A stretch of DNA of 5,718 nucleotides from an uncultured Collinsella sp. (GTDB lineage Bacteria; Actinomycetota; Coriobacteriia; Coriobacteriales; Coriobacteriaceae). Position 1 is the stretch's first letter; every line of letters starts with the position of its first letter. Positions 1-5,606 of the stretch are shown here, one piece after another. Location of the stretch: assembly GCA_902464485.1 (NCBI GenBank), contig CABQJJ010000099.1, forward strand, positions 1 through 5,718, read 5' to 3'. The notes beneath the pieces are model-generated. The model was not told where the DNA came from, searched no databases, and was given only the letters and a program-made list of their open reading frames with translations. A program made the position numbers and the translations under genes.

Positions 1-92
1 GCATTCCGTTTATGCACATCACGACCGACTACGCCGGCGAGGACGCAGGCCAGCTCCAGACCCGCATCGAGGCTTTCCTCGAGACGATTTAG
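1..92 (+). CDS. C-terminal end of a 2-hydroxyacyl-CoA dehydratase D-component / double-cubane-cluster reductase family protein (partial)
   Basis: The third forward frame is open from the window edge to a TAG at 90-92 and gives 29 residues. They contain the pattern TDY-x(5)-GQLQTRIEAFLE close to the stop. A closing segment of the form (I/V)P-x(4)-TDY-x(3)-D-x-GQL-x-TR-x-x-AF-E is what I know from HgdB/FldB/FldC-type subunits and from YjiM-like double-cubane-cluster proteins (PF06050). These are cytoplasmic, oxygen-sensitive iron-sulfur proteins. They are re-reduced by an ATP-dependent activator and act in amino-acid fermentation (2-hydroxyacyl-CoA dehydration) or small-molecule reduction. The catalytic cysteines lie outside the window, so the subtype cannot be told. 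A plausible terminator follows at 124-151. The identification rests on a short tail recognised from memory. Confidence 0.72.
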   Translation, partial: IPFMHITTDYAGEDAGQLQTRIEAFLETI

Positions 93-123
93 CCGCACCT
101 GCGCTAAGCGGTGCCTCTGGGTG

Positions 124-151
124 TTCCTATCCACGCGATAGGGATTTCTTT
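124..151 (+). terminator. Probable intrinsic terminator of the upstream gene
   Basis: The arms 124-131 and 137-144 pair over 8 bp (one G-U) around a 5-nt loop (CACGC). The run TTTCTTT follows at 145-151. It lies 32 nt after the stop codon at 92, where a rho-independent terminator would be expected. The stem is of moderate strength because its centre is A/T-rich, so some read-through is possible. A smaller stem at 95-99/110-114, between the stop codon and this site, has no U-tract. Confidence 0.5.
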
Positions 152-175
152 GCTGTTGTGCGGGTCGGTGTCCGG

Positions 176-208
176 ATGCACCGCAGGGCGCCGATCAGCT
201 TCGCATAG
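176..208 (+). other. Candidate 10-codon leader ORF (MHRRAPISFA)
   Basis: An ATG at 176 opens ten codons and ends at TAG 206-208. The next base, 209, starts the strong stem-loop at 209-241. This geometry resembles leader-peptide control, where a ribosome stopping at the stop codon would touch or melt the hairpin. Against it: there is no good Shine-Dalgarno upstream, and the peptide is not enriched in any one amino acid that would act as a sensor. A chance ORF of this length is quite possible. Confidence 0.2.
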
Positions 209-241
209 CTGCCGGGACGGGGATTTCCGCCGTCCCGGCAG
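209..241 (+). promoter_or_regulatory. Strong stem-loop in the 5' leader of the binding-protein gene
   Basis: Positions 209-220 pair perfectly with 230-241 (12 bp, mostly G-C) around a 9-nt loop. The stem can extend by two more G-C pairs (221-222 with 227-228) if G229 is bulged. It ends 35 nt before the ATG at 277. What follows (ATTCTGTCCGTTTG) is not a proper U-tract, so a simple terminator is not the best reading. Possible roles are 5' protection of the mRNA, partial attenuation, or a second terminator for the upstream gene. I could not find a convincing -35/-10 pair upstream of it, so whether it lies inside the transcript is unproven. Confidence 0.55.
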
Positions 242-264
242 ATTCTGTCCGTTTGTTCAGACAC

Positions 265-272
265 GAAAGGAA
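265..272 (+). promoter_or_regulatory. Ribosome binding site that fixes the binding-protein start at 277
   Basis: GAAAGGAA lies just upstream of the ATG at 277, with 5 nt between the AAAGGA core and the start codon. This favours ATG 277 over the in-frame TTG at 253. The TTG lacks such a site and would place the Shine-Dalgarno inside the coding region. Confidence 0.75.
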
Positions 273-276
273 CTCA

Positions 277-1887
277 ATGAACAATGATCTTTTCAAGGCG
301 GGCGTTTCCCGCCGCGGTTTTCTGACCGGCTCCGCTGCCCTGTGCGTCATGGCGGGCCTCGGCCTCACCGGTTGCGGCGGTTCGGGCGCCGAGAGCGGTA
401 GCGCCGCTGCCTCCGGCCAGGATGTGGAGTATCGCGACGAGCTGCAGATCGCGCTCCCGGCGAGCCCGGACGGTCTCGATCCGCACACCACGTCGTCGCT
501 TGTGACCGTGGATATTGCCTGCAATATCATGGAGCCGCTTTTTGGCCTCGACTCCAAGTACGAACCCCAGCCCGTTCTCGCCAAGAGCTACAAGGTCTCC
601 GACGACGGACTGGTCTATACCATCGAGCTGCGCGAAGGTATCGTGTTCCACAACGGCAAGGAGCTTGGCCCCGACGACGTCGTCGCCTCGATGAACCGCT
701 GGCTTAAAGTCAACGACCGTGCGGCAAGTCTGCTTCCCGATGCCCAGTTTGCTGCGTCGGGCGACCACGAGGTGACCTGCACGCTTACCGCGCCCGCCAC
801 GGATTTCCTCACGATTCTGGGCAACCACTCCCAATATCCCGCGATCGTTCCCTCCGAGGTTATCGACGCCGCGGGCGACACGGGCATCGCCGACTATATC
901 GGTACCGGTGCCTATAAGCTTGTGGAGTGGAAGCAGGATCAGTACATTCATCTGACACGTAACGACGATTATCAGGCTGCTGAGGGCAAGGCGTCGGGCT
1001 ACACCGGCAAGGTCTCCGCACCTACGAAGGATATTTTCTATCAGTTTGTCACGGAGGGCTCCACGCGCGTGAGCGGTTTCGAGACCGGCGAATACGATAT
1101 CGCCGGCGAGATTCCCACCGAGAATTTCCATGACTTCGATGGCAATGATGACGTGAAGCTGTACACGCATACCGCGGGTGTCCTCACCGCGTTCTTTAAC
1201 ATGAACGAAGGCATTTTTGCCGACGAGGCTATCCGCAAGTGCGCTTTTATGGCGATCGACTGCAAGGCTGCCGCTCTGGCTGCCTATGGCGAGGAAGAGC
1301 TCTTTACGATCGATCCCAACCTGGGTAACCCCGAAAACGACCAGTGGGCGACCGATGCCGGCAAAAAATACTTTAACCAGGCCGACCCCAAGGCGGCCAA
1401 GAAGGCACTCGCCAAGACCTCCTATGCCGGCGAGACGGTGAGGCTGCTCACCACGCCCGACTACAAGGATATGTACAACGCGACTGTCGCGCTGCAGGAA
1501 CAGCTCGAGAAGGCCGGCTTTACCGCCGAAGTCGAGAGCTATGAGTTCGCGACCTTTATGGATATCCGCTCCAGCAAGGCCGATCAGTGGGACCTGTTTG
1601 TGGCATCTACGAACTACAAACCGATTCCGGCGCAGTCGCTTTCGGTCTCCAAGGGCTTCTATGGTCTTTCGGACGAGAAGGCGCTTACGCTGGTCGGTGA
1701 GACCCGCACGGCCGAGGACCAGAAGGCCGCAACCAAAAAGTGGGCCGAGTGCCAGGAGCGTCTGTACGAGATCGCGGTTATCGAGCCGCTGTGCCATTAC
1801 GTTGCCATAACTGGCACGCAGGCCGATGTCGAGGGCTTTGAGCTACTCGACGGCGCCATCATCTGGAACGCCAAGCGTCCGGAGTAA
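277..1887 (+). CDS. Tat-exported lipoprotein, family 5 solute-binding protein of a peptide/nickel-type ABC importer
   Basis: This 536-residue protein would be the extracellular, lipid-anchored receptor of the importer. Residues 11-16 (SRRGFL) are a twin-arginine motif. A hydrophobic stretch follows, then a lipobox L30-T31-G32-C33, so Cys33 should be lipidated after Tat export. A Gly/Ser/Ala-rich linker runs to about residue 48. The mature part then shows family 5 (SBP_bac_5; DppA/OppA/NikA) features: SPDGLDPH near 63-70, EPLFGLD near 86-92, a YTIELREGIVFHNGKEL segment near 114-130, and DDVVASMNRW near 133-142. Length is normal for the family. ATG 277 is chosen for its Shine-Dalgarno and because it gives a standard-length Tat n-region. 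The gene is first in the operon, followed by a large hairpin and the permease genes. Ligand is not deducible: di- or oligopeptides are most likely, but nickel chelates, heme or opines are also handled by this family. Confidence 0.93.
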   Translation: MNNDLFKAGVSRRGFLTGSAALCVMAGLGLTGCGGSGAESGSAAASGQDVEYRDELQIALPASPDGLDPHTTSSLVTVDIACNIMEPLFGLDSKYEPQPVLAKSYKVSDDGLVYTIELREGIVFHNGKELGPDDVVASMNRWLKVNDRAASLLPDAQFAASGDHEVTCTLTAPATDFLTILGNHSQYPAIVPSEVIDAAGDTGIADYIGTGAYKLVEWKQDQYIHLTRNDDYQAAEGKASGYTGKVSAPTKDIFYQFVTEGSTRVSGFETGEYDIAGEIPTENFHDFDGNDDVKLYTHTAGVLTAFFNMNEGIFADEAIRKCAFMAIDCKAAALAAYGEEELFTIDPNLGNPENDQWATDAGKKYFNQADPKAAKKALAKTSYAGETVRLLTTPDYKDMYNATVALQEQLEKAGFTAEVESYEFATFMDIRSSKADQWDLFVASTNYKPIPAQSLSVSKGFYGLSDEKALTLVGETRTAEDQKAATKKWAECQERLYEIAVIEPLCHYVAITGTQADVEGFELLDGAIIWNAKRPE

Positions 1888-1897
1888 TGCAATAGAT

Positions 1898-1941
1898 GGC
1901 GTGGCGGCTGGAGGGGTCTGGTCCCCTGTGGCCGCCACGCC
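1898..1941 (+). promoter_or_regulatory. Large intercistronic stem-loop between the binding-protein and permease genes
   Basis: The arms 1898-1908 and 1931-1941 pair perfectly over 11 bp (GGCGTGGCGGC with GCCGCCACGCC). Inside, 1912-1916 pairs with 1923-1927 over 5 bp, capped by TCTGGT. Two G-U pairs and one G-G mismatch separate the stems. The structure starts 11 nt after the TAA and is followed by TGTTCACGTTCAG, with no U-tract, so it does not look like a full terminator. In transporter operons such hairpins between receptor and permease genes are known to shield the upstream message from 3' exonucleases or to cause partial termination. Either would give excess binding protein. Confidence 0.65.
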
Positions 1942-1953
1942 CTGTTCACGTTC

Positions 1954-1961
1954 AGAGGGGA
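1954..1961 (+). promoter_or_regulatory. Distant ribosome binding site of dppB, complementary to the preceding hairpin
   Basis: AGAGGGGA is the only purine-rich site before the ATG at 1976, and its GGGG core is 15 nt from the start, longer than usual. An in-frame TAG at 1964-1966 excludes any earlier start. AGGGGA (1956-1961) is an exact reverse complement of TCCCCT (1922-1927) in the inner arm of the upstream hairpin, so it could be masked if that arm opened. Poor spacing suggests weak translation initiation for the permease. Confidence 0.45.
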
Positions 1962-1975
1962 AATAGACGCCTCGC

Positions 1976-2929
1976 ATGTTGAAGTACACGCTCAAACGTA
2001 TAGGCGCGATGGTTCCGGTGATGCTCATCATTTCGGTTGTCGTGTTTTTGATTATCTATCTCACACCGGGTGACCCGGCCTCTTCGATGCTCGGCATGGA
2101 GGCTTCGGCCGACCAGATCGAGCGCGTCAACGATAGCCTGGGACTCAACGAGCCGCTGCCGCAGCGCTATGTTGAGTGGATGAGCGGCGTGCTTACCGGC
2201 GACCTGGGCGATTCGTATTTTATGCGCCAGCCCGTCACGCAGGCGATCGCCGAGCACTTTGGCCCCACGCTATCGCTCGCGCTTCTGGCACAGCTCATCG
2301 CGCTGTTGATTGCACTGCCCTGCGGCGTCGTCGCTGCCCTCAAACATGGGTCGCGCACCGACGCGGTCTTGCGTGTCGTTGCTCTTTTGGGCGTGGCGAT
2401 ACCCGGCTTTTTGATGGCGCTCATGCTTATGTGGCTGTTTGCCGTCACGTTGCGTGTGCTCCCGGTGGCCGGCTATGCGCCGCTATCGAAGGGCTGGTTC
2501 AGCCATTTACGCTATCTTGCGTTGCCGGCTATATCGCTTGGATGCGTTCAGGCCGCGCTGCTCATGCGCATGACGCGTGCGAGCGTGATCGAGGCCATGC
2601 AGCTCGACTGCGTCAAGACGGCGCGTGCCAAGGGCGTCTCCGAGGTTCGCGTGGTACTGTTCCATGCCCTGCGCAACGCAGCGCTGCCGATTCTCACCTC
2701 GGTCGGCTATTCTTTTGGCACCCTGATTACGGGTGCCGTGGTGACTGAGGCCATTTTTAACATCCCCGGTTTGGGCCAGCTGGTCACGAGCTCTATCGAG
2801 CGTCGCGACTATCCGGTGATTCAGGGTGTGCTGCTGGTCATCGCCTTGTTGAACTCGGTGATCAATCTGGCTGTCGACCTTGCCTACGGCGCTTTTGACC
2901 CGCGCGCTCGCAAATGGGGCGATGCATGA
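1976..2929 (+). CDS. dppB: Peptide/nickel-type ABC importer, permease subunit DppB
   Basis: This 317-residue inner-membrane protein would form half of the translocation channel. The N-terminus carries the usual first membrane segment (about 9-30) ending in LTPGDPA. Further hydrophobic segments lie near 98-121, 131-159, 178-198, 240-262 and 281-304, giving the six-helix DppB/OppB layout. The EAA coupling loop that contacts the ATPases is near 206-237 (E206-A, D211, KTARAKGVSE, then HALRNAALP). It is followed by the family's GAVVTEAIFNIPGLGQL (253-269) and the C-terminal DPRAR (308-312). Length is typical. It ends in TGA at 2927-2929, overlapping the dppC ATG at 2926 as ATGA. The family assignment is secure. 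The dpp name is by homology, and opp or nik equivalents cannot be excluded. Confidence 0.95.
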   Translation: MLKYTLKRIGAMVPVMLIISVVVFLIIYLTPGDPASSMLGMEASADQIERVNDSLGLNEPLPQRYVEWMSGVLTGDLGDSYFMRQPVTQAIAEHFGPTLSLALLAQLIALLIALPCGVVAALKHGSRTDAVLRVVALLGVAIPGFLMALMLMWLFAVTLRVLPVAGYAPLSKGWFSHLRYLALPAISLGCVQAALLMRMTRASVIEAMQLDCVKTARAKGVSEVRVVLFHALRNAALPILTSVGYSFGTLITGAVVTEAIFNIPGLGQLVTSSIERRDYPVIQGVLLVIALLNSVINLAVDLAYGAFDPRARKWGDA

Positions 2930-3756
2930 TGACAAACTTTAAGAAGGCTCTTGCCAACAAGGGGTTTGTGGTCGGCGGCTGCATTTTCCTGGCGATTGCG
3001 CTGATCGCGCTCGTCGGTCCGCTGGTGTGGACGGTTAATCCCAATGCGCAGGAGATGACGTTGCGACTTTCGGCACCTTCGCCCGCGCATCCCTTTGGCT
3101 GCGATGACTTTGGCCGCGACCTACTTGCCCGCGTCATCGCGGGCGCGCGCGTGTCGCTTGGCGTCGGCATTGCCGTCACGCTTGCGACGAGTGCGCTCGG
3201 CTTGGTGATCGGTGCCTATGCGTGCTACAACGAGAGGCTCGATCATATTCTCATGCGCATCTGCGACGGCCTTATGTCCATTCCGGGCGTGCTTTTGGCT
3301 ATCGCACTCATGGCCATGATGGGCGCCTCGGTCTGGAACGTCATCATCGCGCTCTCCATCGTCTATGCGCCCAGCATGGCGCGCATCGTGCGCTCGCGTG
3401 CGATGGTGGTCAAGGAGGAGCCCTTTGTGGAGGCCCTGCACGTGCAGGGCGCCTCGACCGTGCGCATCGTGTGGCTGCATATCGTGCCCAACGTTATGGC
3501 ACCCTTCCTGGTGCAGGCGACCTTCGTCTTTGCCGAGGCCGTGCTCTCGGAGGCCGCCCTCTCGTTTCTGGGCCTGGGTATCAAGGCGCCCGACGCCAGC
3601 TGGGGAAACATCCTGCAGGCGGGCAAGAACGTGATGCGCAAAGCCTGGTGGATGATCTTCTTCCCGGCAGTAGCCATCATCGCGAGCGTGCTTTCGCTCA
3701 ATCTGGCCGGCGACGGTCTGCGCGACGCCCTCGATCCCAAGGCGAAGGAGGAGTAG
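2926..3756 (+). CDS. dppC: Peptide/nickel-type ABC importer, permease subunit DppC
   Basis: This 276-residue inner-membrane partner of DppB would complete the channel. It has an OppC-type N-terminal membrane segment (about 13-36), then the hallmark HPFGCDDFGRD at 55-65 and the ARVSLGV entry to the second helix. The EAA loop lies near 165-193 (EEPFVEALHVQGAS, then HIVPNVMAP), followed by LSEAALSFLGLG near 207-218 and a last helix before GDGLRDALDPK. Three in-frame ATGs are possible: 2914, 2926 and 2929. I chose 2926 because it forms an ATGA overlap with the dppB stop and sits 6 nt after GGGG(C) at 2916-2920. Position 2929 is nearly as good and removes one Met; 2914 would leave the GGGG inside the gene. 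Length is normal to slightly short for the family, and the overlap implies translational coupling to dppB. Confidence 0.94.
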   Translation: MMTNFKKALANKGFVVGGCIFLAIALIALVGPLVWTVNPNAQEMTLRLSAPSPAHPFGCDDFGRDLLARVIAGARVSLGVGIAVTLATSALGLVIGAYACYNERLDHILMRICDGLMSIPGVLLAIALMAMMGASVWNVIIALSIVYAPSMARIVRSRAMVVKEEPFVEALHVQGASTVRIVWLHIVPNVMAPFLVQATFVFAEAVLSEAALSFLGLGIKAPDASWGNILQAGKNVMRKAWWMIFFPAVAIIASVLSLNLAGDGLRDALDPKAKEE

Positions 3757-3759
3757 CCC

Positions 3760-4755
3760 ATGGCTCAGCATCTTTTGGACGTGCGCGACCTCTGCATCTC
3801 GTTTGTGGGCCGCGATGGCAACGCGCTGGAAGCCGTCAACAAACTCAACCTACATATCGATGCCGGCGAGATCGTTGGTGTTGTTGGCGAGTCCGGCTGC
3901 GGTAAGTCGGTGTTTGCCCAGAGTGTCATGCGCCTATTGGAGCATGAACAGAAGATGGCCTATGAGGGCCAGATTGTGTTTGATGGTGAGGACCTGCTGG
4001 CGCGTCCGCTCAAGACGATGCGCAAGGTGCGCGGCTGCGACATCGCCATGGTTTTCCAGGACCCTTTGAGCTCGCTTAACCCCGTCATGACGGTCGGGGC
4101 CCAGGTCGTCGAGGCCGTGCGGGCCCACCGTAAGGTGAGCCGACGCGAAGCCCGCAACGAGGCTCTATCGCTGTTGGAGCGTGTGGGAATTCGAGATGCC
4201 ACGGCCCGCTTCGACATGTATCCGAGCGATTTTAGCGGCGGTATGCGCCAGCGCGTGATGATTGCCATGGCGCTTGCCGGTCATCCGCGACTGCTGATTG
4301 CCGATGAGCCCACCACGGCACTCGACACGACGACTCAAAAACAGATTTTGGATCTTCTGCGCGACCTCAACAGTTCCGAGGGCATGGCGGTGCTTTTTAT
4401 CAGCCATGATTTGGGTGTCGTCACGAGCATCTGCTCGCGCGTGCACGTCATGTATCTGGGCCAAATCGTAGAAGAGATCGACGCCTGCGGCCTTATGGAG
4501 CGCCCGAGCCACCCGTATGCCCAGGGGCTCATCGCGAGCATTCCGCCGCTCGAAGGCGAGCGAGTTGACACGCTGGCGGATATTCCGGGCACAGTGCCGC
4601 CGCTTACGGCAATACCCTGTGGATGCCGCTTTGCGCCTCGTTGCGCCCGGGCGGACGAGCGTTGCCGCGCGCAGGAGCCTCCGCTGGTTGCCGTGAATGC
4701 GTGCGACCGGTCTAAATGCTGGCTTGTCGAGAAAGGGGAGTGCCATGGCTGTTGA
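3760..4755 (+). CDS. dppD: Peptide/nickel-type ABC importer, ATPase DppD with C-terminal cysteine cluster
   Basis: This 331-residue cytoplasmic ATPase would pair with DppF to power import. All ABC motifs are intact: Walker A GESGCGKS (43-50), Q-loop Gln100 in VFQDP, signature FSGGMRQR (158-165), Walker B LLIADEP (178-184), D-loop TALD (186-189) and switch His216. After residue 250 comes the oligopeptide/dipeptide-transporter C-terminal domain (PF08352 type): HPYAQGLIASIP, IPGTVPPL, then GCRFAPRC. Cys289, 295, 302 and 320 fit the pattern that holds a [4Fe-4S] cluster in DppD homologues; Cys287 and Cys315 are extra. Start ATG 3760 follows an excellent AAGGAGGAG (3745-3753) with 6-nt spacing, embedded in the end of dppC, only 3 nt after its stop. 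The last 11 nt overlap dppF. Substrate is not readable from the ATPase. Confidence 0.95.
   Translation: MAQHLLDVRDLCISFVGRDGNALEAVNKLNLHIDAGEIVGVVGESGCGKSVFAQSVMRLLEHEQKMAYEGQIVFDGEDLLARPLKTMRKVRGCDIAMVFQDPLSSLNPVMTVGAQVVEAVRAHRKVSRREARNEALSLLERVGIRDATARFDMYPSDFSGGMRQRVMIAMALAGHPRLLIADEPTTALDTTTQKQILDLLRDLNSSEGMAVLFISHDLGVVTSICSRVHVMYLGQIVEEIDACGLMERPSHPYAQGLIASIPPLEGERVDTLADIPGTVPPLTAIPCGCRFAPRCARADERCRAQEPPLVAVNACDRSKCWLVEKGECHGC
4731..4740 (+). promoter_or_regulatory. Ribosome binding site that fixes the dppF start at 4745
   Basis: GAAAGGGGAG lies 4 nt before ATG 4745, inside the 3' end of dppD. The longer in-frame possibility at ATG 4697 would add 16 residues unlike any DppF N-terminus and has no such site. 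The downstream start is therefore preferred. Confidence 0.65.
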
Positions 4756-5530
4756 TAGCGAAGCCCTGCTTAGGGTCTCAAATCTGACTAAAACGTATCC
4801 CATGCCGGGCTCAGGTTTTAAGCGTCAGGTCTTTACCGCCGTGGACAATCTGTCGTTTGAGATCGCGCCGGGCGAGGTCTATGGCCTGGTTGGCGAATCC
4901 GGATCGGGCAAGTCGACGACTGGACGCCTCATCTGTGGTCTCGAGCGTGCGGATTCCGGCTCGATTGTCTATTGCGGGCACGACCTCGCCACGATGTCGG
5001 AGCGCGAACGCAAGCCGTTTCGCCGCGAGATACAGCTGGTATTCCAGGATAGCTCTACGGCTTTTGACCCGCGCAACCGTGTCGGCCGCATTTTGGAGGA
5101 GCCGCTGATTATCGCCGGCGTGCGCGATGCGGATGAGCGCCATGGGCGCGCGCTCTCGGCCCTGGCCTCGGTCGGTCTTCTGGCAGAGCATTATGACCGC
5201 TATCCGCATGACCTTTCGGGGGGACAGCGTCAGCGACTCAATCTGGCACGGGCACTTATTTGCGAGCCGCGCCTTGTGGTATGCGACGAGCCAGTCTCGG
5301 CGCTTGACGTGTCCGTTCAGGCCCAAGTGCTCAACTTGCTTCGCGACCTGCAGCGCACGACGGGCGTGGCGCTGCTGTTTATCACGCATGATATGCGTGT
5401 GGTTCGGCATATGTCCGACCGGATTGGCGTGCTCTACCACGGTCGTCTTGTCGAGGAAGGCGCGGCCGAGGACGTGATCGCGCACCCGAACGATCCGTAT
5501 ACGCAGGAGCTTATCGACGCTATTCCCTAG
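4745..5530 (+). CDS. dppF: Peptide/nickel-type ABC importer, short ATPase DppF/OppF
   Basis: This 261-residue cytoplasmic ATPase would be the partner of DppD. It has Walker A GESGSGKS (50-57), Q-loop Gln101 in VFQDS, signature LSGGQRQR (157-164), Walker B LVVCDEP (177-183), SALD (185-188) and switch His215. The segment before Walker A (SGFKRQVFTAVDNLSFEI, 23-40) and REIQLVFQD are typical of DppF/OppF/NikE. The protein stops right after HPNDPYTQELIDAIP, so the long C-terminal extension seen in DppD and in many DppF proteins is missing. Short forms of about 260 residues exist in the family (NikE-like), so this is probably a natural variant, not a truncation; nothing after the stop resembles the missing domain. 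The start overlaps dppD by 11 nt, implying coupled translation. Confidence 0.93.
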   Translation: MAVDSEALLRVSNLTKTYPMPGSGFKRQVFTAVDNLSFEIAPGEVYGLVGESGSGKSTTGRLICGLERADSGSIVYCGHDLATMSERERKPFRREIQLVFQDSSTAFDPRNRVGRILEEPLIIAGVRDADERHGRALSALASVGLLAEHYDRYPHDLSGGQRQRLNLARALICEPRLVVCDEPVSALDVSVQAQVLNLLRDLQRTTGVALLFITHDMRVVRHMSDRIGVLYHGRLVEEGAAEDVIAHPNDPYTQELIDAIP

Positions 5531-5578
5531 AGGATGCTTCCTTTTGGGTATGGCGTGGATTTGTTGTTTAATTGTCGG

Positions 5579-5584
5579 TATATC
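5579..5584 (+). promoter_or_regulatory. Weak candidate -10 element before the downstream gene
   Basis: TATATC at 5579-5584 matches four of six positions of the -10 consensus and lies in a locally T-rich stretch (5559-5584) that stands out from the G+C-rich surroundings. The matching -35 (TGGATT at 5556-5561, 17-nt spacing) is poor. It may give the next gene its own transcript, but read-through from dppF is equally possible. Confidence 0.2.
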
Positions 5585-5606
5585 GGTGCAAGAGAGGGGA
5601 ACTACT

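Noticed and set aside
150..209. Promoter for the transporter operon
   Set aside because: TTGCTG (150-155), TTGTGC (156-161) and CATAGC (204-209) were tried as -35 or -10 elements. None pairs with a partner at 16-18 nt, so I give no promoter call although one is expected here.
253..276. TTG at 253 as the start of the binding protein
   Set aside because: It adds eight residues before the Tat n-region and would put the good Shine-Dalgarno at 265-272 inside the gene. ATG 277 fits better.
93..276. Riboswitch (for example metal, amino-acid or T-box) in the leader
   Set aside because: Beyond isolated hairpins I see no conserved core of a known riboswitch class, and no expression-platform pairing I can defend.
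274..1797. Long antisense open frame (507 codons) opposite the binding-protein gene
   Set aside because: Its translation is rich in Arg, Gly and His with no recognisable domain. It is explained by the G+C-biased codon pattern of the real + strand gene, whose signal peptide and family motifs are clear.
3222..3905. Out-of-frame + strand open frame across dppC and dppD
   Set aside because: It covers the ends of two well-supported genes, has no credible start site, and gives a low-complexity Arg/Ala/Gly product typical of a shadow frame.
5529..5545. Small hairpin AGAGGA-TGCT-TCCTTT followed by T as a terminator after dppF
   Set aside because: The stem has only six pairs including a G-U, overlaps the stop codon, and the U-run is four bases long at most. 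Too weak to call.
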